Source of the DNA: JAJNBA01 sp035512775
Lineage (GTDB): Bacteria > Actinomycetota > UBA4738 > HRBIN12
Assembly (NCBI GenBank): GCA_035512775.1
Contig: DATKDI010000049.1
Span: forward strand, 32,219-96,218
DNA length: 64,000 nt
Reading direction: 5' to 3'
Made by a program: the position numbers and the translations under genes. Below, one piece after another: positions 25,029 to 32,420 of this stretch; positions within the stretch are counted from its first letter, which is position 1, and every line of letters starts with the position of its first letter. Under the pieces are notes generated by a model. That model did no database searches. It saw nothing but the letters and a program-made list of their open reading frames with translations, and was not told the DNA's origin.

Positions 25029-25492
25029 GCGGCGTGTGGAAGAAGACGCTGAACTATCTCGGTCTGGTCGAGGACGACGAGGAGTTCGTCGAGGAGCTCC
25101 CCGACGTCGAGCCTGCGCCCGTGCGACGGATGCGGCCTCAACCGGTCCGTGAGGTGTCGTCGGAGGCGGAAGGCGTGGTGCGCACGATCGCTTCGCCGCG
25201 CCAGGTGGGTGCGTCGGCGGCGATCCACAAGTCGGAGCCCAAGCGATTCAACGAGGCCCGCGAAGTCGCCGACCGCTTCAAAGAGGGCACGGCCGTCATC
25301 ATGAACCTGCAGGGCACCGAGGACTCCACCGCTCGCCGGCTCGTCGACTTCGCCTCCGGTCTCGTCTACGGACTGGACGGCAAGATCGAGCTCGTGGCGA
25401 ACCGCGTGTACCTGCTCACACCGGCAGACGTCGAGGTGTCGGCCGAGGAGCGGGAACGCATCGCCGGCGGCGGCTTCTACAACCAGTTCTGA
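25025..25492 (+). CDS. sepF: cell division protein SepF
   Basis: 155 residues with a GGGGAGGA ribosome site. The N-terminal amphipathic helix MSGVWKKTLNYLGLVEDDEE is the membrane anchor. An acidic, proline-containing linker follows, then the globular domain with EAREVADRFKEGTAVIMNLQ, DFASGLVYGLDGKIELVANRVYLLTPADVEV. SepF tethers FtsZ to the membrane where FtsA is absent. The C-terminal end GGFYNQF is typical. Confidence 0.95.
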   Translation: MSGVWKKTLNYLGLVEDDEEFVEELPDVEPAPVRRMRPQPVREVSSEAEGVVRTIASPRQVGASAAIHKSEPKRFNEAREVADRFKEGTAVIMNLQGTEDSTARRLVDFASGLVYGLDGKIELVANRVYLLTPADVEVSAEERERIAGGGFYNQF

Positions 25493-25527
25493 CGACGCTC
25501 CGGTCCGAGCGTGGTCCTTCGCACTGC

Positions 25528-25533
25528 TAGCCT
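25528..25533 (+). promoter_or_regulatory. leaderless promoter before yggT
   Basis: TAGCCT with an upstream TGC (extended -10) lies nine bases before the yggT ATG. No Shine-Dalgarno is visible between them. Confidence 0.45.
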
Positions 25534-25542
25534 TGCGCGTCG

Positions 25543-25827
25543 ATGACGGCAGCCAACGGCAACGACTTCGTGAGCGAGCTCATCTGCCTCGTGCTCTTCG
25601 TCTTCATGATCCTCTTGTTCATCAGGGTGATCCTCGGCTGGCTCCAGTTCGCGGGCTGGCGGCCGCCGCACTCGGGACCGCTCCGAGCGGGTTTCGATGT
25701 CCTGATCGACGTGACGGAACCGCCACTCCGGCTGCTGCGGAGGATCGTGCCGCCGGCGGGTGTGCTCGACCTCTCGGTGCTGGTTGCGTTCGTGGTCCTC
25801 GTCGTGTTGCGTACAGTGTTCTGTTGA
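25543..25827 (+). CDS. YggT family membrane protein
   Basis: 94 residues with two hydrophobic helices (about 9-32 and 70-92) and the YggT loop between them: DVLIDVTEPPLRLLRRIVPP. Members sit between sepF and divIVA in many Gram-positive dcw clusters; a role in osmotic balance or division has been suggested but is not settled. The TAGCCT box upstream points to a leaderless mRNA. Confidence 0.88.
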   Translation: MTAANGNDFVSELICLVLFVFMILLFIRVILGWLQFAGWRPPHSGPLRAGFDVLIDVTEPPLRLLRRIVPPAGVLDLSVLVAFVVLVVLRTVFC

Positions 25828-25860
25828 GCGGGATGACCGGGACCGATCGGACCAGAGCGG

Positions 25861-25925
25861 ATGAAGAAGGCGAGATGAGGAAGCCAATGACGGTGAAGAA
25901 GCCAATAATGAAGAAGCCAAGATGA
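25861..25925 (+). other. cascade of overlapping mini-ORFs leading into divIVA
   Basis: An ATG at 25861 opens MKKAR and stops at 25876-25878, overlapping the ATG at 25875 (ATGA). That opens a 16-residue frame (MRKPMTVKKPIMKKPR) whose stop at 25923-25925 overlaps the divIVA ATG at 25922 in the same way. The DNA is made of imperfect copies of ATGAAGAAGCCAA, so the start region seems to have been locally duplicated. It could act as a translational-coupling leader. Protein products are not proven. Confidence 0.45.
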
Positions 25926-26716
25926 AGAAGAAGGACACGACCGGCGGCGCATCGGACTGGACCTCGGCTCCGGCAGGGCGGCGGATCACGCCCCTCGAGG
26001 TCCAACAGAAGGAGTTCCAGGTCGCCCGGTTCGGTGCGGGCTACCGGATGCGGGAGGTCGACGAGTTCCTCGATCAGGTCACCGACGCGATGACCGCGCT
26101 CGTGGCGGAGAACGAGCGGTTGGCCCGGGGATCGAGCGATCGCGGGCCGGCCTCGACCCGACCATCGGTCCCCGCGACGACCGGCGACGCCGACCGCGCC
26201 GCGGTGGAGGCGTTCCTGCGGCGCGAGAAAGGATTCCTGCAGGATCTGGGCGGGCTGGTCCAGGAGCACGCCGAGGAATTGCGGTCCATGGTGCGAGCGG
26301 TTCGCCAGGACGCGTCGGCCGTCGCCGAGATAGCTGTGCAGGAACCGGCAGCGAAGGAGCCGCCCGCGGCCGCGAGGGCTTCTGACGCCGGGTCCGCGCC
26401 GGAAGAAGCGCCGCCGCTCGAGGCCGCGGCCGCTCCGGACGCGCGGGAAGAGCCGGACGCGCCACAAGCTGAGATCACCGAAGGCTCCGACGTGAGCGGG
26501 ACCACGGCGCAGGCCACGCCGGATGCCCCAGAAGACGAGAGAGAAGACGAGGGGGAGGGCGACGATCGCACGACGATCGCGGGATCGGCGCCCATCATCA
26601 CCGGCGCCGTCGCCGACGAGCCGATCCTGCTCGATGAGCCGGAACCCGCACGGTCGGGACGTCCGGACGATGAAGAGGACGGTTCGCTCCGGGAGCTGTT
26701 CTGGGGCGAGGAATGA
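25922..26716 (+). CDS. DivIVA/Wag31-like polar growth or division protein
   Basis: 264 residues. The N-terminal DivIVA domain is ITPLEVQQKEFQVARFGAGY followed by RMREVDEFLDQV (about 22-54), then a short coiled coil and a second helical segment near residues 98-135. The rest is an acidic Ala/Pro/Glu-rich tail ending in RELFWGEE. The coiled coil is shorter than in Wag31, so it may not polymerise in the same way. Its place after sepF and yggT is that of divIVA in Actinobacteria. It converges on ileS with six bases between them. Confidence 0.82.
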   Translation: MKKKDTTGGASDWTSAPAGRRITPLEVQQKEFQVARFGAGYRMREVDEFLDQVTDAMTALVAENERLARGSSDRGPASTRPSVPATTGDADRAAVEAFLRREKGFLQDLGGLVQEHAEELRSMVRAVRQDASAVAEIAVQEPAAKEPPAAARASDAGSAPEEAPPLEAAAAPDAREEPDAPQAEITEGSDVSGTTAQATPDAPEDEREDEGEGDDRTTIAGSAPIITGAVADEPILLDEPEPARSGRPDDEEDGSLRELFWGEE

Positions 26717-26722
26717 GCCGGG

Positions 26723-29700
26723 TCAACCCTCCTTCCTGAGGCTCACGACCACCGGCGTCGCCTCGAGCGTTCCTTCCAGCCGGAATCCGTCCACGCCGCT
26801 CGTCGCCACGCCGGCGGCCAACGTCTCGGCGGCGATCTCTTCCCCGTGCGTGGCCAGCACCTCTGCGGGTTCGCCGGACGTCTCCACCCCGAGCACGATC
26901 CGGTCCGTCACCTGGAGGCCGGCCTCCTTCCGGGCGTCCTGGATCATCCGGACGAGCTCGCGGGCGAGCCCTTCGCGTCGGAGCTCCGGCGTGATCTCGA
27001 GCTCGAGAGCGACCGTGACGCCGCCCTCCGAGGCGACGCCCAACCCCGACCGGACGTCGTGGGTGAGCTGGACGTCGTCAGGTCCGATCGGGACGGGGGC
27101 CCCTTCGCCCGCGGCAACCTCGATCTGCCCACCGTCGGCGAGTCGTCCCGCGAGCGTGCCGTCGTCCGCGGCCAGTGCGGCCGCGACGGCCTGGACACGC
27201 GGGCCGAGGCGAGGGCCGAGAACCTTGAAGTCCGGTCGAGCCCGCCATCGGCCGAAGACGTCTGCCGACCCCGCGACCTCGACGCGCTTGACGTTCAACT
27301 CCTCGGCGACCGTATCCCGCAATCGATCGAACGAGCCGGGCGTGTCGGCGAGATGCACCACCGCGGCAGGGAGCGGTTGCCGCGTTCGGGTCTTCGTCTC
27401 CGTGCGGATCCGCCGCCCCAGCTCCACGACCTGACGCGCGAGCGCCATCGCGTCGTCCAGACCCGGATCGACCGCCGCCTCGTCCACGCGCGGATAGTCC
27501 GCCAGATGCACCGAGTCGGGGCGGCCGCCACGTCCGGCGGCGAGGTTCGACCAGATCTCCTCGGAGACGAACGGGGTGAGCGGCGCGAGGAGCGTCGCCG
27601 CGGTGACCAGGCATTCGTGCAGCGTGTGGAACGCGGCGACGCTGTCGGCGCCGCCACTCCCGCCTGGGTTCCAGAACCGCCGGCGCGAGCGTCGCACGTA
27701 CCAATTGGATAGGTCCTCGATGAACGCCTGGATCCGCCGACCGGCTCCCGTCACGTCGTAGCCGTCCATCCCGTCCCGGACTTCGCGAACGGTGCCGGCG
27801 AGTCGCGACAGGATCCATCGGTCCAGCAGCGGTCGGGAGGACAGAGAAGGAGCGGGCTCGGCGTCGGGGTCGAACGCGTCCGCGTTCGCGTAGAGCACGA
27901 AGAACGAGTAGACGTGCCACAGGGTGAGCAGGAACTGTCGCACCGCCTCCTCGAGGACGGTGTCGCCGAGTCGTCTCGACGACCAGGGGGACCCGCTCGT
28001 CAGGAGCACCCAGCGGAGCGCGTCCGCTCCATAGCGCTCCATCACTGTCATCGGATCCACGGCGTTGCCGAGCGACTTCGACATCTTCCGGCCCTGTTCG
28101 TCGACGATGAAACCGAAGCAGACGACGGTGCGGTAGGCGGTCGTGTCGAAGTGCAGGACCCCTTCCGCCATCAGTGTGTAGAACCAGCCGCGGGTCTGGT
28201 CGATCGCCTCGGAGATGAAGTCGGCGGGGAACCGCCGCCCGAACGGCTCCTCGCCCCGACCCAGCTCCGGGTGGTAGCCCCACTGCGCGAACGGCATCGC
28301 GCCGGAGTCGTACCAGGCGTCGATCACCTCGGGGACCCGTCGTGACTCCTCGCCGCACTCCGGGCACGGGAACGTGATCTCATCGATGGTGGGTCGGTGC
28401 GGATCGAGGTCCGTGAGATCGCGTCCCGCCAGCGTGCCGAGCTCGACGAGCGATCCGATCGCGGTCACGTGCTCGGCCGGACACCGCCAGATCGGCAGCG
28501 GGGTACCCCAGTACCGCTCGCGAGAGAGCGCCCAGTCGACGTTGTTCTCGAGCCAGTTGCCGAAGCGCCCGTGCTTGATGTGATCGGGATGCCAGTCGAC
28601 CTGGTCGTTGACGTCCAGGAGGCGCTCCTTGACGGCCGTCGTGCGGACGTACCAGGAGGTGCGCGCGTAGTGGAGGAGTGGGGTCTTGCACCGCCAGCAG
28701 AACGGATACGTGTGCAGGATCGTCTCGGAACGGAGCAAGCGCCCGCGGGCGAAGAGGTCCTCGACGATCACGGGATCGGCGTCCTTCACGAACAGATCGC
28801 GGATGAACTCGGGGGCGAGATCAGTGAACCGGCCGTCGTCCCCGACCGGCTTGAAGACCGCCCAGCCCTGGGCGCGTCCGACCTCGAGGTCCTCGGGGCC
28901 GAACGCGGGGGCCAGGTGCACGATCCCGGTGCCGTCCTCCATCTGGACGAACGCGCCCGCGACGACGGTGTGCGCGCCCTCGACGTTCGCATAGGGCGGC
29001 TCGTACGTCGCTCCGAGGAGATCCTCCCCGCTGAGGGTCTTCCGGATCGTCCAACCGTCGCCGAGGGCCGCCGCGGCGAGCGGTTCGGCGACGATCAGTC
29101 GATCGTCGTCCTTCTCGGCCACGACGTAGGTGGCCGAGGCACCCACCGCGACGCCCGTGTTGGAGGGGAGCGTCCACGGCGTCGTGGTCCATACGAGCAG
29201 CGACGCGCCGACCAGGTCTGGGGCCGGCGGATCGACGATCGGGAACCTGACGTAGACGCTGGGGTCCTCGACCGATTCGTAGCCGAGGGCGACCTCGGCG
29301 TCGGAGAGCGCCGTCCCGCACCGGGGGCAATACGCGGTCACCTTGTCCGCCTCGATCAGCAGGCCGCGTTCGTGCAGACGCTTCAGCGACCACCAGACGG
29401 ACTCGACATACGCGGGATCCATCGTCCAGTAGGCGTCATCCATGTCGATCCAGAAGCCGATCCGGCGCGTCAACTCCTCCCAGTCGCGGACGTATCGTCG
29501 GACGGACACCCGGCACCGCTCGTTGAACTCGGCGACCCCGAACGCCTCGATGTCGCGCTTGCCGGAGGTTCCGATCTCTTTCTCCACCTCGATCTCGACA
29601 GGGAGCCCGTGGCAGTCCCAGCCGGCCTTGCGGTGCACGAGGTGGCCGGTCATCGTGCGGTAGCGGGGATAGACGTCCTTGAAGGTGCGGGTGACCGCGT

Positions 29701-29893
29701 GGCCGATGTGCGGCTTGGCGTTCGCCGTGGGAGGGCCGTCATAGAAGACCCACTCGGGGGCGTGCTCGCGCTGCTCGAGGGATCGATGGAAGACGTTCGC
29801 CTCCTCCCAGAACGCGAGGATCGAGCGCTCGAGCTCGGGGAAGCGCACCTTGGGGTCGACCGGCCGGAACCCTGGGCTCTCGTCGTTCGCCAT
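26723..29893 (-). CDS. ileS: isoleucyl-tRNA synthetase
   Basis: 1056 residues from the ATG at 29893, which has GGGAGG seven to eight bases upstream; a GTG 18 bases earlier lacks a site. Class I signatures: PHIGH (HIGH 62-65) and KMSKS near 603-607. The CP1 editing region with WTTTPWTLPSN is present, and a Zn-type motif CWRCKTPLLHYA follows it. At over 1,040 residues it belongs to the longer, eukaryal-like IleS2 group by size, a group usually tolerant of mupirocin; this is inference. Regulation by the T-box leader upstream. Confidence 0.95.
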   Translation of the reverse strand: MANDESPGFRPVDPKVRFPELERSILAFWEEANVFHRSLEQREHAPEWVFYDGPPTANAKPHIGHAVTRTFKDVYPRYRTMTGHLVHRKAGWDCHGLPVEIEVEKEIGTSGKRDIEAFGVAEFNERCRVSVRRYVRDWEELTRRIGFWIDMDDAYWTMDPAYVESVWWSLKRLHERGLLIEADKVTAYCPRCGTALSDAEVALGYESVEDPSVYVRFPIVDPPAPDLVGASLLVWTTTPWTLPSNTGVAVGASATYVVAEKDDDRLIVAEPLAAAALGDGWTIRKTLSGEDLLGATYEPPYANVEGAHTVVAGAFVQMEDGTGIVHLAPAFGPEDLEVGRAQGWAVFKPVGDDGRFTDLAPEFIRDLFVKDADPVIVEDLFARGRLLRSETILHTYPFCWRCKTPLLHYARTSWYVRTTAVKERLLDVNDQVDWHPDHIKHGRFGNWLENNVDWALSRERYWGTPLPIWRCPAEHVTAIGSLVELGTLAGRDLTDLDPHRPTIDEITFPCPECGEESRRVPEVIDAWYDSGAMPFAQWGYHPELGRGEEPFGRRFPADFISEAIDQTRGWFYTLMAEGVLHFDTTAYRTVVCFGFIVDEQGRKMSKSLGNAVDPMTVMERYGADALRWVLLTSGSPWSSRRLGDTVLEEAVRQFLLTLWHVYSFFVLYANADAFDPDAEPAPSLSSRPLLDRWILSRLAGTVREVRDGMDGYDVTGAGRRIQAFIEDLSNWYVRRSRRRFWNPGGSGGADSVAAFHTLHECLVTAATLLAPLTPFVSEEIWSNLAAGRGGRPDSVHLADYPRVDEAAVDPGLDDAMALARQVVELGRRIRTETKTRTRQPLPAAVVHLADTPGSFDRLRDTVAEELNVKRVEVAGSADVFGRWRARPDFKVLGPRLGPRVQAVAAALAADDGTLAGRLADGGQIEVAAGEGAPVPIGPDDVQLTHDVRSGLGVASEGGVTVALELEITPELRREGLARELVRMIQDARKEAGLQVTDRIVLGVETSGEPAEVLATHGEEIAAETLAAGVATSGVDGFRLEGTLEATPVVVSLRKEG

Positions 29894-30195
29894 CCGCTCG
29901 CCTCCCGACACGCGAAACGCCTCGTCCTCGTCTCGCGAGGACGAGGCGCGAGCCCCGCGGTACCACCTCGCTTGCCGGATGCCTTGCGGCGGTCCGGCCG
30001 CTCGCGGCCGCGATCACGGCCTGCCGCTGTGACGGGCGGACCCGCCTGCGTCTACTGGGAGCCGGGGTCCGGCTCGGTTCGGGCAGGGGCTCGGGGAGGA
30101 TGTCCGCGGGGCGCTCGGCGCCGGGCTTCCACCGTCCCCGGCTCGCTCTCGCTCTGCGGTCCTCGCAACGTGTTCCCGTCGTCGCCTTCGCGTGC
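29894..30195 (-). promoter_or_regulatory. T-box riboswitch leader of ileS
   Basis: On the minus strand the T-box core AGGTGGTACCGCGG lies at about 29969-29956. It is followed by a perfect 13-bp hairpin (29948-29936 with 29930-29918, loop CGAGA) and then the GGGAGG ribosome site. Such leaders sense uncharged tRNA-Ile. ATC triplets that could be the specifier occur at 30014-30012 and near 30105; I cannot choose. The hairpin has only a short U-run, so control may be on translation, as known for actinobacterial ileS. TAGCAT at 30201-30196 may be the -10 box. Confidence 0.85.
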
Positions 30196-30206
30196 ATGCT
30201 ACACAC

Positions 30207-30464
30207 GTGGGCAGCCTGAGCGTGCGCGTCATCCCCAGGTCGACGAGGACCCGCGTGGAGCGGTCCGGAGAGGGGATCGTCGTGAGGGTCCGGGCGGCGC
30301 CCGAGGGGGGCCGCGCGACCGATGAGGCGAGGAAGGCACTAGCGACGGCGTTGGGTCTCCCAGCATCCGCCGTAACGCTCCGCAGGGGGCGACGCTCGCG
30401 GGAGAAGGTCTTCGAGCTGGCCGAGATGACGGAAACGGAAGCGCTGCAACGTCTTCTGCCCTGA
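30207..30464 (+). CDS. DUF167 (YggU) family protein
   Basis: 85 residues from the GTG at 30207. The DUF167 fold is recognisable: VRVIPRSTRTRVERSG, VVRVRAAPEGGRATDEARKALATALGLP and VTLRRGRRSREKVFEL. The function of the family is unknown. The start is uncertain: CATGCT six bases upstream could be a leaderless -10, and a GTG at 30222 is possible. It diverges from ileS, sharing a short promoter region. Confidence 0.82.
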   Translation: MGSLSVRVIPRSTRTRVERSGEGIVVRVRAAPEGGRATDEARKALATALGLPASAVTLRRGRRSREKVFELAEMTETEALQRLLP

Positions 30465-30508
30465 TCGGCGTGCGGCCGGCGATGGGCGTGGCCGATGCGC
30501 CGACGTGC

Positions 30509-30514
30509 TACCCT
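30509..30514 (+). promoter_or_regulatory. leaderless promoter of the DksA/TraR-like gene
   Basis: TACCCT preceded by TGC (extended -10) lies nine bases before the ATG at 30524, with no Shine-Dalgarno sequence between. Confidence 0.5.
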
Positions 30515-30523
30515 TCGCCTCTT

Positions 30524-30910
30524 ATGGCGCAGGCCAAGCTCACCGCGAAGGAGCTCGACGACCTCCGGGCCCGGCTCCAGGAAGAGCGCACCCACCTCGA
30601 GGCGCAGCTCGTCTCGATCGTCGAGGGTTCCTTCGCGGCAACACAGTCGGATCTGTCGGGGGACGTGGGGCTCGACGACGAATCGGCGGACGCCGGCACC
30701 GCCACGTTCGAGCGGGAGAAGGACCTGTCGATCGAGAACAACGTTCGAGACCTCCTGCGGAAGATCGAGGGCGCGTTGAAGCGCATGGATGCGGGGACCT
30801 ATGGCCTCTGCGAGCGTTGCGGCAAGCCGATCGAGAAGGCACGGATCAAGGCCTTGCCGTACGCGGAGCTCTGCATCAAGGACGCGCAGGCGGCGCAGTC
30901 GCGTCGCTGA
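30524..30910 (+). CDS. DksA/TraR-type zinc-finger protein
   Basis: 128 residues. A long helical coiled-coil region (KLTAKELDDLRARLQEERTH onward) is followed by the zinc ribbon GLCERCGKPIEKARIKALPY with CxxC, then AELCIKDAQ. The last pair is C-x-x-D instead of C-x-x-C, so the fourth zinc ligand would be aspartate or absent. Proteins of this type bind RNA polymerase in the secondary channel in proteobacteria; the actinobacterial version is little studied. It is followed at three bases by lspA. Confidence 0.85.
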   Translation: MAQAKLTAKELDDLRARLQEERTHLEAQLVSIVEGSFAATQSDLSGDVGLDDESADAGTATFEREKDLSIENNVRDLLRKIEGALKRMDAGTYGLCERCGKPIEKARIKALPYAELCIKDAQAAQSRR

Positions 30911-30913
30911 CCC

Positions 30914-31447
30914 GTGGACGCGCGGCGGAGCCGGGCGGCCCGAACGCTCTTCGTCGTGGCTGTCGTCTCCTACGGCCTGGACCGGCTCACGAAGATCTGG
31001 GCCGAGGCGGCCCTCCCCGGCTCTCCGATCGACGTCGTGCCGGGCGTGCTCACGTTGCGATTCACGACCAACTCCGGCGGTGCATTCAGCATCGGCCAGA
31101 GCGCCCCGTGGTTCTTCGTCGGGGTGTCGGCGGTCGTGGTTGCGATCATCCTCGCCACCTCGCTCCGGCACACCAGCCGGATCGTCGGCGCGGGTCTGGG
31201 ACTGGTGCTCGGTGGAGCGCTCGGCAACCTCACGGATCGCGCCTTCCGGGATGAGGGCTTCCGAGGACGCGTCGTCGACTTCATCGACTTCCACGTGTGG
31301 CCGATCTTCAATCTGGCCGATTCCGCGATCGTGATCGGCGCGATCGTGCTCGCGTGGGCGGGGACGCGGGAACGGCCGCGAGAGCGGCCGGGGGAGGGGC
31401 CAGGGGAGGAGAACGAGCAGCCAGAGCCGACGGCGGCGCCACGATGA
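30914..31447 (+). CDS. lspA: lipoprotein signal peptidase LspA
   Basis: 177 residues with four membrane helices. GGALGNLTDRAF and VVDFIDF, then FNLADSAIVIG, are the conserved boxes; the catalytic aspartates are D122 and D136. It cleaves prolipoprotein signal peptides before the lipidated cysteine. The window encodes at least three lipoprotein binding proteins that would be its clients. A charged Pro/Glu/Arg tail follows the last helix. Its stop overlaps the rluD start (ATGA). Confidence 0.95.
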   Translation: MDARRSRAARTLFVVAVVSYGLDRLTKIWAEAALPGSPIDVVPGVLTLRFTTNSGGAFSIGQSAPWFFVGVSAVVVAIILATSLRHTSRIVGAGLGLVLGGALGNLTDRAFRDEGFRGRVVDFIDFHVWPIFNLADSAIVIGAIVLAWAGTRERPRERPGEGPGEENEQPEPTAAPR

Positions 31448-32328
31448 AGCGGACGCTCGTGGCCGAGGCGGGGCGGCTCGATGCCGTCATCGCGCGGATG
31501 ACCGGCGAGGCGCGAGCGGACGTCCAGCGCGCGATCACCTCGGGGAAGGTACAGGTCGACGGCGAGCCGCGGCCGAAATCGTTCCGCTTGCGCGGTGGCG
31601 AGCGGGTGACGCTCGAGATCGAGCGGGACGAGCCCGTCGCCGCGGAGGGGCCTCCGGTGCCGATCCGCTACGAGGACGACCACCTCCTCGTGATCGTGAA
31701 GCCCGCCGGCCTCGTGACGCATCCCACCGCCGGCCGGCGCGGAGGGACGCTCGTGAACCGACTGCTCGGGATGGGCGTCCGCCTGGCGCCGGCCGGCGGC
31801 CCGCTCCGTCCCGGCATCGTGCACCGGCTGGACGTGGGCACCTCCGGGCTGCTGGTCGTGGCCAAGACCGATGAGGCCTACGCGGCACTGAGAAGCATGT
31901 TCGGCGTCCATGCTTTGGAGCGAGGGTATCTCGCGCTCGTGCGGGGTGCGGTGGCCAACGACTCCTTCGCCGTCGACGCGCCGCTCGGCCGGCGCGCGGC
32001 CAAGATCGTCGTGGACGCGACCGAGGGCAGGGAGGCGGAGACGGGGTTCGAGGTCCGCGAGCGGTTGGACGGCGCGACGCTCTTGGAGGCGGTCCCGCGA
32101 ACCGGACGTACGCACCAGATCCGGGTGCACCTGGCGGCGATCGGGCATCCGATCCTGGGGGATCGCGCGTACGGCGGGGGCGGGAACGATGCTCGCCGGG
32201 CGGGGCTCGACCGCCCGTTCCTGCACGCCTGGCGCCTGTCGTTCACCCACCCGATCGGCGGTGCCCGGGTCGAGGTGGTGGAGGAACTTCCCGAGGAGCT
32301 CGTCGAGGCGCTCGCTCGGTTCCGATGA
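31444..32328 (+). CDS. rluD: RluA-family 23S rRNA pseudouridine synthase
   Basis: 294 residues. An N-terminal S4-like domain (RLDAVIARMTGEARADVQRA, SGKVQVDGEPRPKSFRL) precedes the catalytic domain with HRLDVGTSGLLVVAK, catalytic D130. RTGRTHQIRVHLAAIGHPILGD is the second signature. It probably modifies helix 69 of 23S rRNA like RluD. The lspA-rluD order is common in bacteria and here they are coupled by ATGA. Confidence 0.92.
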   Translation: MKRTLVAEAGRLDAVIARMTGEARADVQRAITSGKVQVDGEPRPKSFRLRGGERVTLEIERDEPVAAEGPPVPIRYEDDHLLVIVKPAGLVTHPTAGRRGGTLVNRLLGMGVRLAPAGGPLRPGIVHRLDVGTSGLLVVAKTDEAYAALRSMFGVHALERGYLALVRGAVANDSFAVDAPLGRRAAKIVVDATEGREAETGFEVRERLDGATLLEAVPRTGRTHQIRVHLAAIGHPILGDRAYGGGGNDARRAGLDRPFLHAWRLSFTHPIGGARVEVVEELPEELVEALARFR

Positions 32329-32338
32329 GGGCGTTCGC

Positions 32339-32367
32339 TTGACGGCGCCGGAGCGGCAACGTAGCGT
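32339..32367 (+). promoter_or_regulatory. dnaE promoter
   Basis: TTGACG (32339-32344) and TAGCGT (32362-32367) are separated by exactly 17 bp. The predicted start near 32374 leaves a leader of about 47 nt before the dnaE GTG at 32421. Confidence 0.65.
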
Positions 32368-32420
32368 GGGGCTCCTACGAATCACAGTCATGTAAGTTTC
32401 CACAACCGGCCGGGACGGGT

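Noticed and set aside
28397..30325. Large plus-strand open frame opposite ileS
   Set aside because: ileS motifs are unambiguous; the antisense translation is low complexity.
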